Shown one piece after another: positions 24,409 through 33,267 of a stretch of DNA of 64,000 nt. The translations under genes were made by a program, and so were the position numbers. The notes below the pieces were generated by a model. The model saw nothing but the letters and a program-made list of their open reading frames with translations, made no database searches and was not told the origin of the DNA. The DNA lies in assembly GCA_036652035.1 (NCBI GenBank), contig JAVVWR010000006.1, forward strand, positions 1-64,000. The letters run 5' to 3'. The first letter of the stretch is position 1, and every line of letters starts with the position of its first letter. Source of the DNA: JAEZVV01 sp036652035 (GTDB taxonomy: Bacteria > Pseudomonadota > Gammaproteobacteria > Burkholderiales > Burkholderiaceae_F).

Positions 24409-24729
24409 ATGACCGAATCCGAGTTTCTCGAGCTGGCCGAAGCCACGCTTGATGCCATCGAAGCCGCGGTGGAAGCCACCGGCGCCGATATCGAAATCGA
24501 ACGCAGCGGCAATGTGCTGAGCTTCGAGATGAGCGATGGCTCCAAGGTGATCGTCAACAGCCAGGCGCCGATGCAGCAACTGTGGGTGGCGGCCAAGAGC
24601 GGCGGCTTTCACTACGCGCCGCGCGAGGGTCGCTGGATCGACACCCGCGAAGGCGGCGAGCTCTACTCGGCGCTGTCGCGGATCATCTCGGCCCAGGGCG
24701 GCGAGGCGGTGATCCTGCGGCCGCGTTAG
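24409..24729 (+). CDS. cyaY: Iron donor/regulator CyaY (frataxin homologue)
   Basis: 106 residues with an acidic N-terminal helix (ESEFLELAEATLDAIEAAVE) that binds iron, then the beta-sheet core (QLWVAAKSGGFHY). CyaY modulates IscS-dependent iron-sulfur cluster assembly. It is divergent from lptM, as in many gammaproteobacteria and betaproteobacteria. Confidence 0.93.
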   Translation: MTESEFLELAEATLDAIEAAVEATGADIEIERSGNVLSFEMSDGSKVIVNSQAPMQQLWVAAKSGGFHYAPREGRWIDTREGGELYSALSRIISAQGGEAVILRPR

Positions 24730-24760
24730 GCCAGAGGTCAATCGGCCGAGTGGCCGGGAG

Positions 24761-24796
24761 CAAGAACAAGGGGCGCCGCAGCGCCCCTTGTTCTTG
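24761..24796. terminator. Bidirectional terminator between cyaY and mrcA
   Basis: A perfect 16-bp stem (24761-24776 with 24781-24796) with a CGCA loop lies between two convergent genes. Flanking T-runs are short and interrupted, but stability should be high. Confidence 0.75.
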
Positions 24797-24814
24797 TCAG
24801 ATCCCGCTCAGGTT

Positions 24815-27187
24815 TTAGAAGATCTGGTCGCGCACCACGTCGCGCTTCTTTTTCTCTTCAGGCGCCAAGGTCTCGTCCATGCCGACGCTCGCCACGCCAT
24901 GGCCGGGCTGCTGGTCGGCGTAGTAGATCTCGTCGCCCACTTGAACAATGCCTTCCGGCATCGGGCGGACAAACTCGGGCGTGCCAGCAATGGCCTTGCT
25001 CATGTAGTCGATCCAGATCGGCATCACTAGCCCACCGCCGGTTTCCCGCGCGCCGAGCGCGCGCGGCTGGTCGTAACCCATCCAGCCCACCGCCACCACC
25101 TTGCCGCCGTAGCCGGCGAACCAGGCGTCGTAGGCGTCGTTGGTGGTGCCGGTCTTGCCGCCGAGGTCACCGCGCTTCAAGGCCGCACCTGCGCGGGCGC
25201 CGGTACCGCTGCGGGTCACTTCATTGAGCAGGCTGTGCATCATGTACGCGTTGCGCGGGTCAAGCGCGCGGATCGATTCGTCGCCGGCCAGCACTGGCTG
25301 GGCTTCCATCAGCACTTTGCCGTTGTTGTCGGTGACCTTGGCAATCAGATGCGGATTGACGCGGTAGCCGCCGTTGGCGAGCACGGCGTAGCCGCCCAGC
25401 ATTTGCCACGGTGTGACCGAGCCCGCGCCCAGGGCCGTGGTCAGGAAGGGCGGGTGTTTGTCGGCGTCGAAGCCGAAGCGGGTGATGTATTCCTGACCGT
25501 AACGCGCGCCGATGGCTTGCAGCACGCGGATCGAGACCAGGTTCTTCGACTTGGCCAAGGCCTGGCGCAAACGCATCGGGCCTTCGAACTTGCCATCGTA
25601 GTTCTTGGGTTCCCAGGCCTGACCGCCGGTCAGTCGCGGGTCGATCGAGATCGGCGCGTCGTTGATGAGGGTGGCGGGCGAAAAGCCTTTGTCGAGCGCG
25701 GCCGAGTAGATAAAGGGCTTGAAGCTCGAGCCCGGTTGCCGCCACGCCTGAGTCACGTGGTTGAACTTGTTGAGGTTGAAGTCGAAACCGCCGACCAGGG
25801 CGCGGATCGCACCGGTGGTGAAGTCGGCCGCCATGAACGCTGACTCGACCTGCGGAATTTGCGCGATTTCCCACCCGCCTTTGTCGTTGCGCGTCACCCG
25901 GACCACCGCGCCCGGGATGATGCGTTTGGCGGGCTGGGCCTTCGGGTTGAGCGATGGCGCGGCGAACTTGATCGCGTCGCCCTTGAGCTCGATGTTCTCG
26001 CCCCCGCCCAGCGCGAGCTTGACCGTGCCGGCGTTGACTTCGAGCACCACGCCCGGAATCAGGTTGGGGCTGTCGATGGCCTCGACCAGCGCGTCTTCGA
26101 TCCGCTGGTCGCGGGTGGTGGCGTCGGCGATGTCAACAAACGACTCGGGGCCGCGGTAGCCGTATTTGCGGTCGTACGCCAGGATTTGCGTGCGCACCGC
26201 GTTGTAAGCGGTTTCCTGGTCGGCCTTGAGTAGCGTGGTGTAGACGTTGAGGCCACGGGTGTAGGTCTCATCGCGGAAGACATCGAACACCAGCATCCGT
26301 GCCAGTTCGGCGGCGAATTCGGCGTGCAGCCGGCCCTTGAAGCTGGGGTCGGTGAGCGGGCCGCTGCGGGGTTTGAGCGGCTGCGCGGTGGCGGTCTCGA
26401 GCGTGGCCTTGTCGATATAGCCGAGCGTGTGCATCCGTGCCAGCACGTAGTTCTGGCGCATCTTGGCGCGGCGCGGATTGACGAAGGGGTTGTAGGCGCT
26501 GGGGGCGACCGGCAGGCCGGCCAGCACGGCGGCTTCGGCCACTGTCAGGTCCTTGAGTTTTTTGCCGAAGTAGACCTGCGCTGCGCTGGAAAAGCCGTAA
26601 GCGCGGCTGCCGAGGAAGATCTGGTTGGCGTAGATCTCGAAGATGCGGTCTTTCGACAGTGTCGACTCGATCTTGTAGGCCATCGCGATCTCATAGACCT
26701 TGCGGATGTAGCTGCGCTCGGAACTGAGAAAGAAGTTGCGCGCGACCTGCATCGTGATGGTGCTGCCGCCCTGGCCACGCTTGCCGGTTACCAGGTTGGC
26801 CACCGCCGCGCGGGCGATGCCGGCGTAATCGACGCCGTGGTGCTGATAGAAGCTGTCGTCCTCGGCGGCGAGGATGGCCTTCTTGACCGTGTCGGGGATT
26901 GCCGCAATCGGTACGAAGTCGCGCCGTTCTTCACCGAACTCGCCGATCAGGGCGCCGTCGGCGGTCCACACCCGCAGCGGAATCTTGGGGCGGTAGTCGG
27001 TGATGGCGTCGATCGGAGGCAGTTGCGCGTAAACGATCGCGAACACGAACACCACCATCAGCAGTCCAGCGATCAATCCGCCGGCGGCGATCAGGCCGAG
27101 CTTGCCAATCACGCGCAACACCGGGTGGTGAGAGGAGCGCGGGCCGGGCGCGGAAGCAGGGGCGTCGGAGGATTTGGGAGCTGTCAC
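24815..27187 (-). CDS. mrcA: Penicillin-binding protein 1A (bifunctional glycosyltransferase/transpeptidase)
   Basis: 790 residues. One N-terminal membrane helix (about 29-53) is followed by a GT51 domain (AILAAEDDSFYQHHGVDYAG; GGSTITMQVARN) and an OB-like insert. The transpeptidase domain has SxxK in QPGSSFKPFIYSA, SxN as SKN and KTG in GGKTGTTND. It polymerises and cross-links peptidoglycan in the periplasm. The start is GTG 27187 with no good ribosome-binding site. It is divergent from pilM, as in many proteobacteria. Confidence 0.95.
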   Translation of the reverse strand: MTAPKSSDAPASAPGPRSSHHPVLRVIGKLGLIAAGGLIAGLLMVVFVFAIVYAQLPPIDAITDYRPKIPLRVWTADGALIGEFGEERRDFVPIAAIPDTVKKAILAAEDDSFYQHHGVDYAGIARAAVANLVTGKRGQGGSTITMQVARNFFLSSERSYIRKVYEIAMAYKIESTLSKDRIFEIYANQIFLGSRAYGFSSAAQVYFGKKLKDLTVAEAAVLAGLPVAPSAYNPFVNPRRAKMRQNYVLARMHTLGYIDKATLETATAQPLKPRSGPLTDPSFKGRLHAEFAAELARMLVFDVFRDETYTRGLNVYTTLLKADQETAYNAVRTQILAYDRKYGYRGPESFVDIADATTRDQRIEDALVEAIDSPNLIPGVVLEVNAGTVKLALGGGENIELKGDAIKFAAPSLNPKAQPAKRIIPGAVVRVTRNDKGGWEIAQIPQVESAFMAADFTTGAIRALVGGFDFNLNKFNHVTQAWRQPGSSFKPFIYSAALDKGFSPATLINDAPISIDPRLTGGQAWEPKNYDGKFEGPMRLRQALAKSKNLVSIRVLQAIGARYGQEYITRFGFDADKHPPFLTTALGAGSVTPWQMLGGYAVLANGGYRVNPHLIAKVTDNNGKVLMEAQPVLAGDESIRALDPRNAYMMHSLLNEVTRSGTGARAGAALKRGDLGGKTGTTNDAYDAWFAGYGGKVVAVGWMGYDQPRALGARETGGGLVMPIWIDYMSKAIAGTPEFVRPMPEGIVQVGDEIYYADQQPGHGVASVGMDETLAPEEKKKRDVVRDQIF

Positions 27188-27578
27188 GCGAAAACAACGA
27201 ATGGCGAGGAATCGGAGAGAGGGTCGAGTCGGGCTTCAATCCCACCCTCAGGGATCGGAATTATAGATTTCGTGCGAAGCCTTGCCCCGGATGGCTCGTG
27301 CTTGTCTGGCCAGGCTGTCGGTGGCAGCTGATCGAGGGGCTCTTCACATACCGCAAAGGAGTCAGTGAATTGACGCGTATTGGGCTTGAAGTGGGTTTCT
27401 GGATGTTGCTAGGATCTCAAGTAGCTTCCAATAAAAGCGCGGTAAACGCTCGAAATAAAAGGAAAAATGGATCGGACGCTGGTCTTGGCGCTGCTCGGAC
27501 CTCCTTTTTTTCTACTGAACGTTGTCGCACACGGCTGCCATCGGGTTTTGCCGGCCGTGCGAGACAAGGAGTGCAACC
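27188..27578. other. Intergenic region between mrcA and pilM
   Basis: A 391-bp divergent gap, somewhat richer in A/T than its surroundings. It contains a perfect leftward -10 (see 27260) suited to mrcA and an AAGGAG ribosome-binding site for pilM. No confident rightward promoter, repeat or small gene was identified. Confidence 0.6.
27260..27265 (-). promoter_or_regulatory. Candidate -10 element of the mrcA promoter
   Basis: The minus strand reads TATAAT at 27265-27260, 73 bp upstream of the mrcA start. No good -35 lies 16-18 bp upstream, so only the -10 is recorded. Confidence 0.45.
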
Positions 27579-28655
27579 TTGGCAATTGAACTGCCATTTT
27601 CAGCCAAGACGCCGCCGATGATCGGCCTCGATATCGGATCGTCCAGCGTCAAGCTGGTCGAATTGGTCGATGCCGGTAAGGGAATTCTTCGACTCGAGCG
27701 TTATGCGATCGAACCACTGCCGCGCGGTGCGGTGGTCGACGGCAATATCGACAAGATCGACGTGGTGGCCGACGCCGTGCGTCGGGCCTGGCGCAAGTCG
27801 GGAGCCAAGATCAAGAACGTGGCGATGGCGCTGCCGGCTTCGGCCGTGATCACCAAGCGGATCGCCCTGCCGGCCAGTCTGCGCGAGGAAGAGCTCGAGA
27901 TGCAGGTCGAGAGCGAGGCCAACCAGTACATCCCATTTGCGCTCGACGAGGTGAGCCTGGATTTCCAGGTGTTGGGTCCGATTCCCAATTCGCCCGACGA
28001 CGTCGAGGTGCTGATTGCGGCCTCGCGCAAGGAAAAAGTCGAGGACCGCGTGGCCGTGGCCCAGGCGGCGGGCTTGAAGCCGGTGGTGGTCGATGTCGAG
28101 TCCTACGCCTCGCGCGCGGCGATCGAGCGCCTGATCGAGCAGTTGCCCAATGGCGGCGACGGCTTGGTGATTGCGGTCTTTTACATCGGCGCCAATACCA
28201 CCAGCGTGACCGTGATGCACGAGGGCGACGCGATCTACGAACGTGAGCAGCCTTTTGGCGGTCAACAGCTCACCAACGACATTGCCCGAACCTATGGCAT
28301 TCCGGCCGAAGAGGCCGAAGCCAAAAAGCGCGCGGGTGAACTGCCGGCCGACTTCGAGATCACCGTGTTGAAGCCCTTTATCGACGCTGCCGTGATCGAA
28401 GTGACGCGCGCCCTGCAGTTTTTCTTCACTTCGACCCCTTACACCCGGGTCGACCAGATCATGCTGGCAGGCGGCTCGGCCGTGCTGCCGGGGCTCTCTG
28501 AGGCCTTGATGGAGCGGGCCCAGGTGCCGACCTCGGTGGTCTCGCCCTTCAAGGGGATGGAGATCTCGACCGACGTGCGCGAGAAGCAATTGCGGATCGA
28601 TGCGCCGGCCTTGCTCGCTCCCTGCGGTCTGGCGATGCGGAGGTTCGAACCATGA
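27579..28655 (+). CDS. pilM: Type IV pilus assembly protein PilM (TTG start)
   Basis: A cytoplasmic actin-like ATPase of the pilus alignment complex; it binds the N-terminal tail of PilN. 358 residues. The phosphate-1 motif is GLDIGSSSVKLVELV near the N-terminus, and the C-terminal adenosine motif is MLAGGSAVLPG. The TTG at 27579 is chosen because AAGGAG lies 7 bp upstream; the frame is open back to 27522 without a family match. The stop overlaps pilN (ATGA). Confidence 0.94.
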   Translation: MAIELPFSAKTPPMIGLDIGSSSVKLVELVDAGKGILRLERYAIEPLPRGAVVDGNIDKIDVVADAVRRAWRKSGAKIKNVAMALPASAVITKRIALPASLREEELEMQVESEANQYIPFALDEVSLDFQVLGPIPNSPDDVEVLIAASRKEKVEDRVAVAQAAGLKPVVVDVESYASRAAIERLIEQLPNGGDGLVIAVFYIGANTTSVTVMHEGDAIYEREQPFGGQQLTNDIARTYGIPAEEAEAKKRAGELPADFEITVLKPFIDAAVIEVTRALQFFFTSTPYTRVDQIMLAGGSAVLPGLSEALMERAQVPTSVVSPFKGMEISTDVREKQLRIDAPALLAPCGLAMRRFEP

Positions 28656-29287
28656 GCATCCGCGTCAATCTGTTGCCGCACCGCGAGGCGCGGCGCGAGC
28701 GGGCCAAGCAGACTTTCTATGGCTTGACCTTTCTGTCGCTGCTCGCCGGTGCTGGGGCTGTCTTTCTGGGTTGGTCGATCCTGCAAGGCCAGATTTCGCG
28801 TCAGGAGTCGCGTAACGAGTTCATCGCGGGCGAGAACCGCAAACTCGACGCCGAGATCAAGGAAATTGCCAATCTCCGCCAGGAGATCGAAGCGCTGCGC
28901 TCGCGTCAAAAGGCGGTCGAAGACCTCCAGGCCGATCGCAACCAGCAGGTCTACCTGCTCGATGAACTGGTTCGACAGACTCCCGAGGGCGTGTTCCTGC
29001 GCACCGTCAAACAGGAAGAACGCAAGGTCACGCTGACCGGTTATGCGGCGTCCAACGAGCGGGTCTCCGAGTTCCTGCGCAACCTCTCGAGCAACGGGAC
29101 TTACGTCGAAAAACCCGAGCTGATCGAAATCAAGGTCGCCGGCCAGAGTCCCACCGGCGTGAGCCGGCGCGTCTTCGAGTTCAGCCTGAGCTTCACGCTC
29201 AAGCTCACGCCCGAGCGCACCGAACTCCAGCAGGCCGCCAGCCAGGGGCCGCGGCGTGCGCCGGCACCGGCCGCGGCGAAGAACTGA
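28652..29287 (+). CDS. pilN: Type IV pilus assembly protein PilN
   Basis: 211 residues: a cytoplasmic tail with the PilM-binding INLLP-like motif (RVNLLPHREARR), one membrane helix (about 24-46), a coiled coil (about 50-95) and a periplasmic ferredoxin-like domain. It forms the inner-membrane alignment complex with PilO. Its start overlaps the pilM stop. Confidence 0.95.
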   Translation: MSIRVNLLPHREARRERAKQTFYGLTFLSLLAGAGAVFLGWSILQGQISRQESRNEFIAGENRKLDAEIKEIANLRQEIEALRSRQKAVEDLQADRNQQVYLLDELVRQTPEGVFLRTVKQEERKVTLTGYAASNERVSEFLRNLSSNGTYVEKPELIEIKVAGQSPTGVSRRVFEFSLSFTLKLTPERTELQQAASQGPRRAPAPAAAKN

Positions 29288-29299
29288 GGCGAGGAAAAG

Positions 29300-29944
29300 A
29301 TGGCGAAGAAGGACGTACGCGACATCCTCGCGCAATTTCAAAACCTCAACCTCGAGCAGGTCGGTTCGTGGCCGATGGCACCGCGCGTGGCGGTGTGGCT
29401 GGGAGTGATCGTGGTCGCTCTGGTGGCCGGCTGGTTCCTGGTGTGGAGCGGGCAGATCGAGCGGGTCGATCAGCTCACCGCCGACGAAGGCCGGCTGCGC
29501 GAGGAATACCGCAACAAGCTGCAGCAGGCGATCAACCTCGATGAATTGAAGCGTCAGCGCGAGCAGGTCAACCAATACGTGTTGACGCTTGAAAAGCAGC
29601 TGCCCTCGAAGGCCGAGATGGACGCACTGCTCTCTGACATCAACCAGTCGGGGGTGGGGCGCGGGCTTGACTTCGAACTCTTCCGCCCGGGACAGACCGC
29701 GGTCAAACAGCACTACGCCGAGCTGCCGATCACGATCAAGGTGGCAGGCAAGTATCACGACCTCGGTTCGTTTGCGTCTGACATTGCGCATCTGCCGCGG
29801 ATCGTGACGCTCAACAATCTCAATATCCAGCCGGGCAAGACCGGGTCGCTGACCATGGACGCGACCGCCAAGACTTTCCGCTACCTGGATCCCGAAGAGA
29901 TCGCGGACCAGCGCAAAGCCCAGCAAGGTAAGGGTCGTCAATGA
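29300..29944 (+). CDS. pilO: Type IV pilus assembly protein PilO
   Basis: 214 residues with one membrane helix (about 30-50), a coiled coil (60-100) and a periplasmic domain (GLDFELFRPGQ, YHDLGSFASDIAHLPRIVTL), typical of PilO. It partners with PilN and contacts PilP. The stop overlaps the pilP start (ATGA). Confidence 0.95.
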   Translation: MAKKDVRDILAQFQNLNLEQVGSWPMAPRVAVWLGVIVVALVAGWFLVWSGQIERVDQLTADEGRLREEYRNKLQQAINLDELKRQREQVNQYVLTLEKQLPSKAEMDALLSDINQSGVGRGLDFELFRPGQTAVKQHYAELPITIKVAGKYHDLGSFASDIAHLPRIVTLNNLNIQPGKTGSLTMDATAKTFRYLDPEEIADQRKAQQGKGRQ

Positions 29945-30504
29945 GCCAGCGCACCAGATTTTTCGCGGCACTGCCGCTCGCCGTCGTGCTGACGGCGTGT
30001 TCCTCGTCCGACGAAACCGAGATTCGCCAGTGGATGGACGAGACCCGGGCTGGCATGAAGCCGACCACCCAGCCTGTGGCCGAACCCAAGCAGTTCTCGC
30101 CACAGGAATACGAAGGCAAGAACGCGGTGGATCCGTTTGACGCGCAGAAGATGGTGGTCGCGGTGGCGCGGCAGGCGCAGGCGCGAGCCAGCGCCAGCGC
30201 GCTGCGGCCCGATCTTGACCGTCGGCGCGAGCCGCTCGAGAGCTTTCCGCTCGACCAGTTGAAGATGGTCGGCATGTTGCGGCAGGGGGGCGCCAACGTG
30301 GCGCTGATTGACGCGGCGGGCCAGACCTACATGGTGCGGATGGGCCATTACCTCGGTCAGAACTTCGGCCGCATCAAGCAGATCACCGAAACCGAGACCA
30401 GTCTTAACGAGATCGTGCAGGACGCTGCGGGCGAATGGGTCGAGCGCCCCGCCAAGCTGGAACTGCAGGAAGCCGCGGCGAGCGGCCAAGGGAGCAAGCG
30501 ATGA
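29941..30504 (+). CDS. pilP: Type IV pilus lipoprotein PilP
   Basis: 187 residues with a lipoprotein signal (AALPLAVVLTACSSS, lipid-anchored Cys at about 20), a disordered linker and a C-terminal beta-sandwich (LDQLKMVGMLRQGGANVALI, YMVRMGHYLGQNFGRI). PilP links the PilNO complex to the PilQ secretin. The pilQ start overlaps its stop. Confidence 0.95.
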   Translation: MSQRTRFFAALPLAVVLTACSSSDETEIRQWMDETRAGMKPTTQPVAEPKQFSPQEYEGKNAVDPFDAQKMVVAVARQAQARASASALRPDLDRRREPLESFPLDQLKMVGMLRQGGANVALIDAAGQTYMVRMGHYLGQNFGRIKQITETETSLNEIVQDAAGEWVERPAKLELQEAAASGQGSKR

Positions 30505-32630
30505 ACAAGTCTTTCCGTAGCCTGATGACCGCGGCGTTTTTCGCCGTGCAGGGTGCCGCTGGGTTCGCGCTGGTCGCTGCCATCGCGCCGGTCTACGCCC
30601 AGGTCGTTGAGACCGACAACGCGATCGAACAGGTCGACGCCACCCAGACCGCGACCGGTGTGGTGTTGCAGATTCGCCTCAAGGCGCCGGTCAAGGCTGT
30701 GCCGCCCTCGTTCTCGATTGTCAATCCGGCGCGCATCGCGCTCGACCTGAGTGCTACGACCAATGGCAGCGGCCGCAACCTGTACGAACTGAACCAGGGC
30801 GATCTGCGTTCGGTCAACGTGGTGCAGGCGCAGGGCCGCTCGCGCGTCGTCCTCAATCTGCGGCGCCCGGTCACCCATAACATCAGCATCGAGGGCAACA
30901 CCGTCCTGGTGGCGCTGGGAGGCGTGGGCGAGACCTCCAGCTTCCGTGCCGATACGGCCCAGGCGCCAGCGGCCGCAGCCAGCCCGGTAGCGGCGGTCGG
31001 TGTGCGCGCGCTCAAGTCGCTTGACTTCCGGCGCGGCGCCGAGGGCGAGGGCCGGGTGCTGATCGATCTGACCGACCCCAATACCAGCGTTGACATCAAG
31101 CAACAGGGCAAGGACATCGTTGTTGACTTTGTTGGCACCCAGCTGCCGGCGCATCTGAAGAAGCGGCTTGACGTGTCCGACTTCGCCACGCCAGTGGCGC
31201 AGGTTGCCGCCAGCCAGCAGGGCGACAACACTCGCCTGCTGGTCCAGCCGCGCGGACCGTTCGAATACAACGCCTACCAGACCGACAACAAGTTCGTTCT
31301 GGACGTCAAGCCGGTCAAGGAAGATCCGACCAAGCTGTTCCAGGGCACCCGCCAGGGTTACCAGGGCGAGCGTCTGTCGCTCAATTTCCAGAACGTTGAC
31401 GTGCGCTCGCTGCTGCAGGTGATCGGCGACTTCACCAACACCAACATCATCACCAGCGACTCGGTGGGCGGCAACATCACGCTGCGTCTGAAAGACGTGC
31501 CGTGGGATCAGGCGCTTGACATCATCTTGCAGGCCAAGGGCCTGGACATGCGCAAGAACGGCAACGTGATGCTGGTGGCTCCGCGTGACGAGATCGCCGC
31601 CAAGGAAAAGCTCGATCTGGAGAGTCGCAACCAGATCGCCGACCTCGAGCCGACCCAGTCGGAAGTCTTTGTCATCAACTATCAGAAAGCCGAAGACGTT
31701 CGCAAGCTTCTGGCCGACGACAAGCAGCGCATGCTGTCCAAGCGCGGCTCGGCCACGGTCGATGTCCGCACCAACCAGCTCTTCGTCAAGGACACCGTTA
31801 CGCGGCTTGAAGAGGTGCGACGCCTGATCGCGCGCATCGACGTTCCGGTGCCACAAGTGCTGATCGAGGCCCGCATCGTCGAGGCGACCGACGACTTCAG
31901 CCGCAACCTGGGCGTGAAGTTTGGCGTGACCCGATCGGGGAAAAACGGAATCGTCAGTGGCGGCAACAAGATCGACGGCATGGAGTTCGGCCCGGGGGCC
32001 TCGACTCAGCCAGCGATCACCAGCAACCCCAACTTCGTCAACCTGCCGGCGGCGGCGCTCAACGGTTTTGATGCCGCGGCACTGAACCTCACGCTGTTCT
32101 CGGCCAGCCTGGGCACGATCCTCAACCTTGAACTCTCGGCGCTCGAAGCCGACGGCAAGGGCAAGATCGTCTCGAGCCCGCGCGTGGTGACGGCCGACAA
32201 GGTCAAGGCCACGATCGAGCAAGGCACCGAAATCCCGTACCAGGAGGCGACCTCGTCGGGCGCGACTTCGGTCTCGTTCCGCAAGGCCGTGCTCAAGCTT
32301 GAGGTCACGCCGCAGATCACGCCCGAAGGCGCGATCTTCCTCGACGTCAAGGTCAACAAGGACAGTCCGGGGGTGATGACCATCAATGGTCCGGCGATCA
32401 ACACCAAGGCGGTTCAGACCCAGGTTCTGGTCGAAAACGGTGGCACGGTGGCTCTGGGCGGTATCTACGAGCAGACCGAACAGAAGACCGTGACCCAGGT
32501 GCCGGTGCTGGGCGACATTCCGGTGCTGGGCTATCTGTTCAAGAACAACTCGACCATTCGCAATCGCAGTGAACTGCTGATCTTCATCACCCCGCGGGTG
32601 GTCTCGGAGCGCGTGACAGCGATGCGCTGA
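30501..32630 (+). CDS. pilQ: Type IV pilus secretin PilQ
   Basis: The outer-membrane pore for pili. 709 residues. A signal peptide ends near AIAPVYAQ (residue 34). Two AMIN domains that bind peptidoglycan follow (about 35-140 and 175-285), then the STN domain (LSLNFQNVDVRSLLQVIGDF), an N1 domain and the secretin domain (GKIVSSPRVVTADKVKATIE; VPVLGDIPVLGYLFKN). ATG 30501 overlaps the pilP stop; the upstream extension inside pilP is rejected. Confidence 0.96.
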   Translation: MNKSFRSLMTAAFFAVQGAAGFALVAAIAPVYAQVVETDNAIEQVDATQTATGVVLQIRLKAPVKAVPPSFSIVNPARIALDLSATTNGSGRNLYELNQGDLRSVNVVQAQGRSRVVLNLRRPVTHNISIEGNTVLVALGGVGETSSFRADTAQAPAAAASPVAAVGVRALKSLDFRRGAEGEGRVLIDLTDPNTSVDIKQQGKDIVVDFVGTQLPAHLKKRLDVSDFATPVAQVAASQQGDNTRLLVQPRGPFEYNAYQTDNKFVLDVKPVKEDPTKLFQGTRQGYQGERLSLNFQNVDVRSLLQVIGDFTNTNIITSDSVGGNITLRLKDVPWDQALDIILQAKGLDMRKNGNVMLVAPRDEIAAKEKLDLESRNQIADLEPTQSEVFVINYQKAEDVRKLLADDKQRMLSKRGSATVDVRTNQLFVKDTVTRLEEVRRLIARIDVPVPQVLIEARIVEATDDFSRNLGVKFGVTRSGKNGIVSGGNKIDGMEFGPGASTQPAITSNPNFVNLPAAALNGFDAAALNLTLFSASLGTILNLELSALEADGKGKIVSSPRVVTADKVKATIEQGTEIPYQEATSSGATSVSFRKAVLKLEVTPQITPEGAIFLDVKVNKDSPGVMTINGPAINTKAVQTQVLVENGGTVALGGIYEQTEQKTVTQVPVLGDIPVLGYLFKNNSTIRNRSELLIFITPRVVSERVTAMR

Positions 32631-32651
32631 GCGGGATCGAGTTCCAGAATC

Positions 32652-32677
32652 AAGGCCGCCGCCAGCGGCCTTTTTTT
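32652..32677 (+). terminator. Intrinsic terminator after pilQ
   Basis: AAGGCCGC (32652-32659) and GCGGCCTT (32665-32672) form an 8-bp stem followed by T7. It would separate pilMNOPQ from aroKB, although aroK starts only 33 bp later. Confidence 0.82.
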
Positions 32678-32709
32678 ATTTTTCGCCACCTGCATTACGC
32701 TCGATACCA

Positions 32710-33267
32710 ATGAGCGATACCAAACACTCCGTTTTTCTCATCGGCATGATGGGTGCCGGCAAGACCACCATTGGCCGCCTGCTGGCGCAAGCGTTGGGCT
32801 GGGATTTTCTGGATGCCGATCGTGAACTCGAGGCGCGCAACGGCGTGCCCGTGGCGACGATTTTCGAGCTCGAGGGCGAAGCCGGATTCCGCCGCCGCGA
32901 AGCCGCTGTCATCGACGAGTTGAGCGCCCTGCCCAACGTCGTGCTGGCCACCGGTGGTGGCGCGGTCACGCAGGCCGAGACTTGCGAGCGGCTGCGCAGC
33001 CGCGGCCTGGTGATCCATCTGCGCGTGAGCGCGGACGAAGTTCACCGCCGTACCCGGCGCGATTCGCATCGCCCGCTTCTGCGCACGGCCGATCCGCGCG
33101 CCCGCATTGAAGAACTGTTGGCGTTGCGCGGGCCGCTTTATGCGGCAGCAGCGCACATCAGTTTTCAATCCGTTGCCACCAACCCCAAACGGCTGGTCGA
33201 ACGCATTCTGGCCGCCCCCGAGATGGCGGCCATCGTGCAAGCGGCCGGCCTAAAGCAGGACGCATGA
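32710..33267 (+). CDS. aroK: Shikimate kinase
   Basis: Phosphorylates shikimate at the 3-hydroxyl, step 5 of the chorismate pathway. 185 residues. Walker A is GMMGAGKTTIG, the shikimate-binding region has FLDADRELEARNG and GEAGFRRRE, and GGGAV is present. No ribosome-binding site is seen before the ATG, and the pilQ terminator is close by; a leaderless transcript or read-through is possible. Its stop overlaps aroB. Confidence 0.95.
   Translation: MSDTKHSVFLIGMMGAGKTTIGRLLAQALGWDFLDADRELEARNGVPVATIFELEGEAGFRRREAAVIDELSALPNVVLATGGGAVTQAETCERLRSRGLVIHLRVSADEVHRRTRRDSHRPLLRTADPRARIEELLALRGPLYAAAAHISFQSVATNPKRLVERILAAPEMAAIVQAAGLKQDA

Noticed and set aside
22832..24412. 526-codon plus-strand frame opposite lysA and lptM
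   Set aside because: Shadow of lysA, whose catalytic motifs are all intact on the minus strand; the predicted protein is low-complexity and unlike any family I know.
28439..32222. Two minus-strand frames of more than 550 codons opposite pilM-pilQ
   Set aside because: Antisense shadows of the coupled pilMNOPQ genes; overlapping starts and stops support the plus strand.
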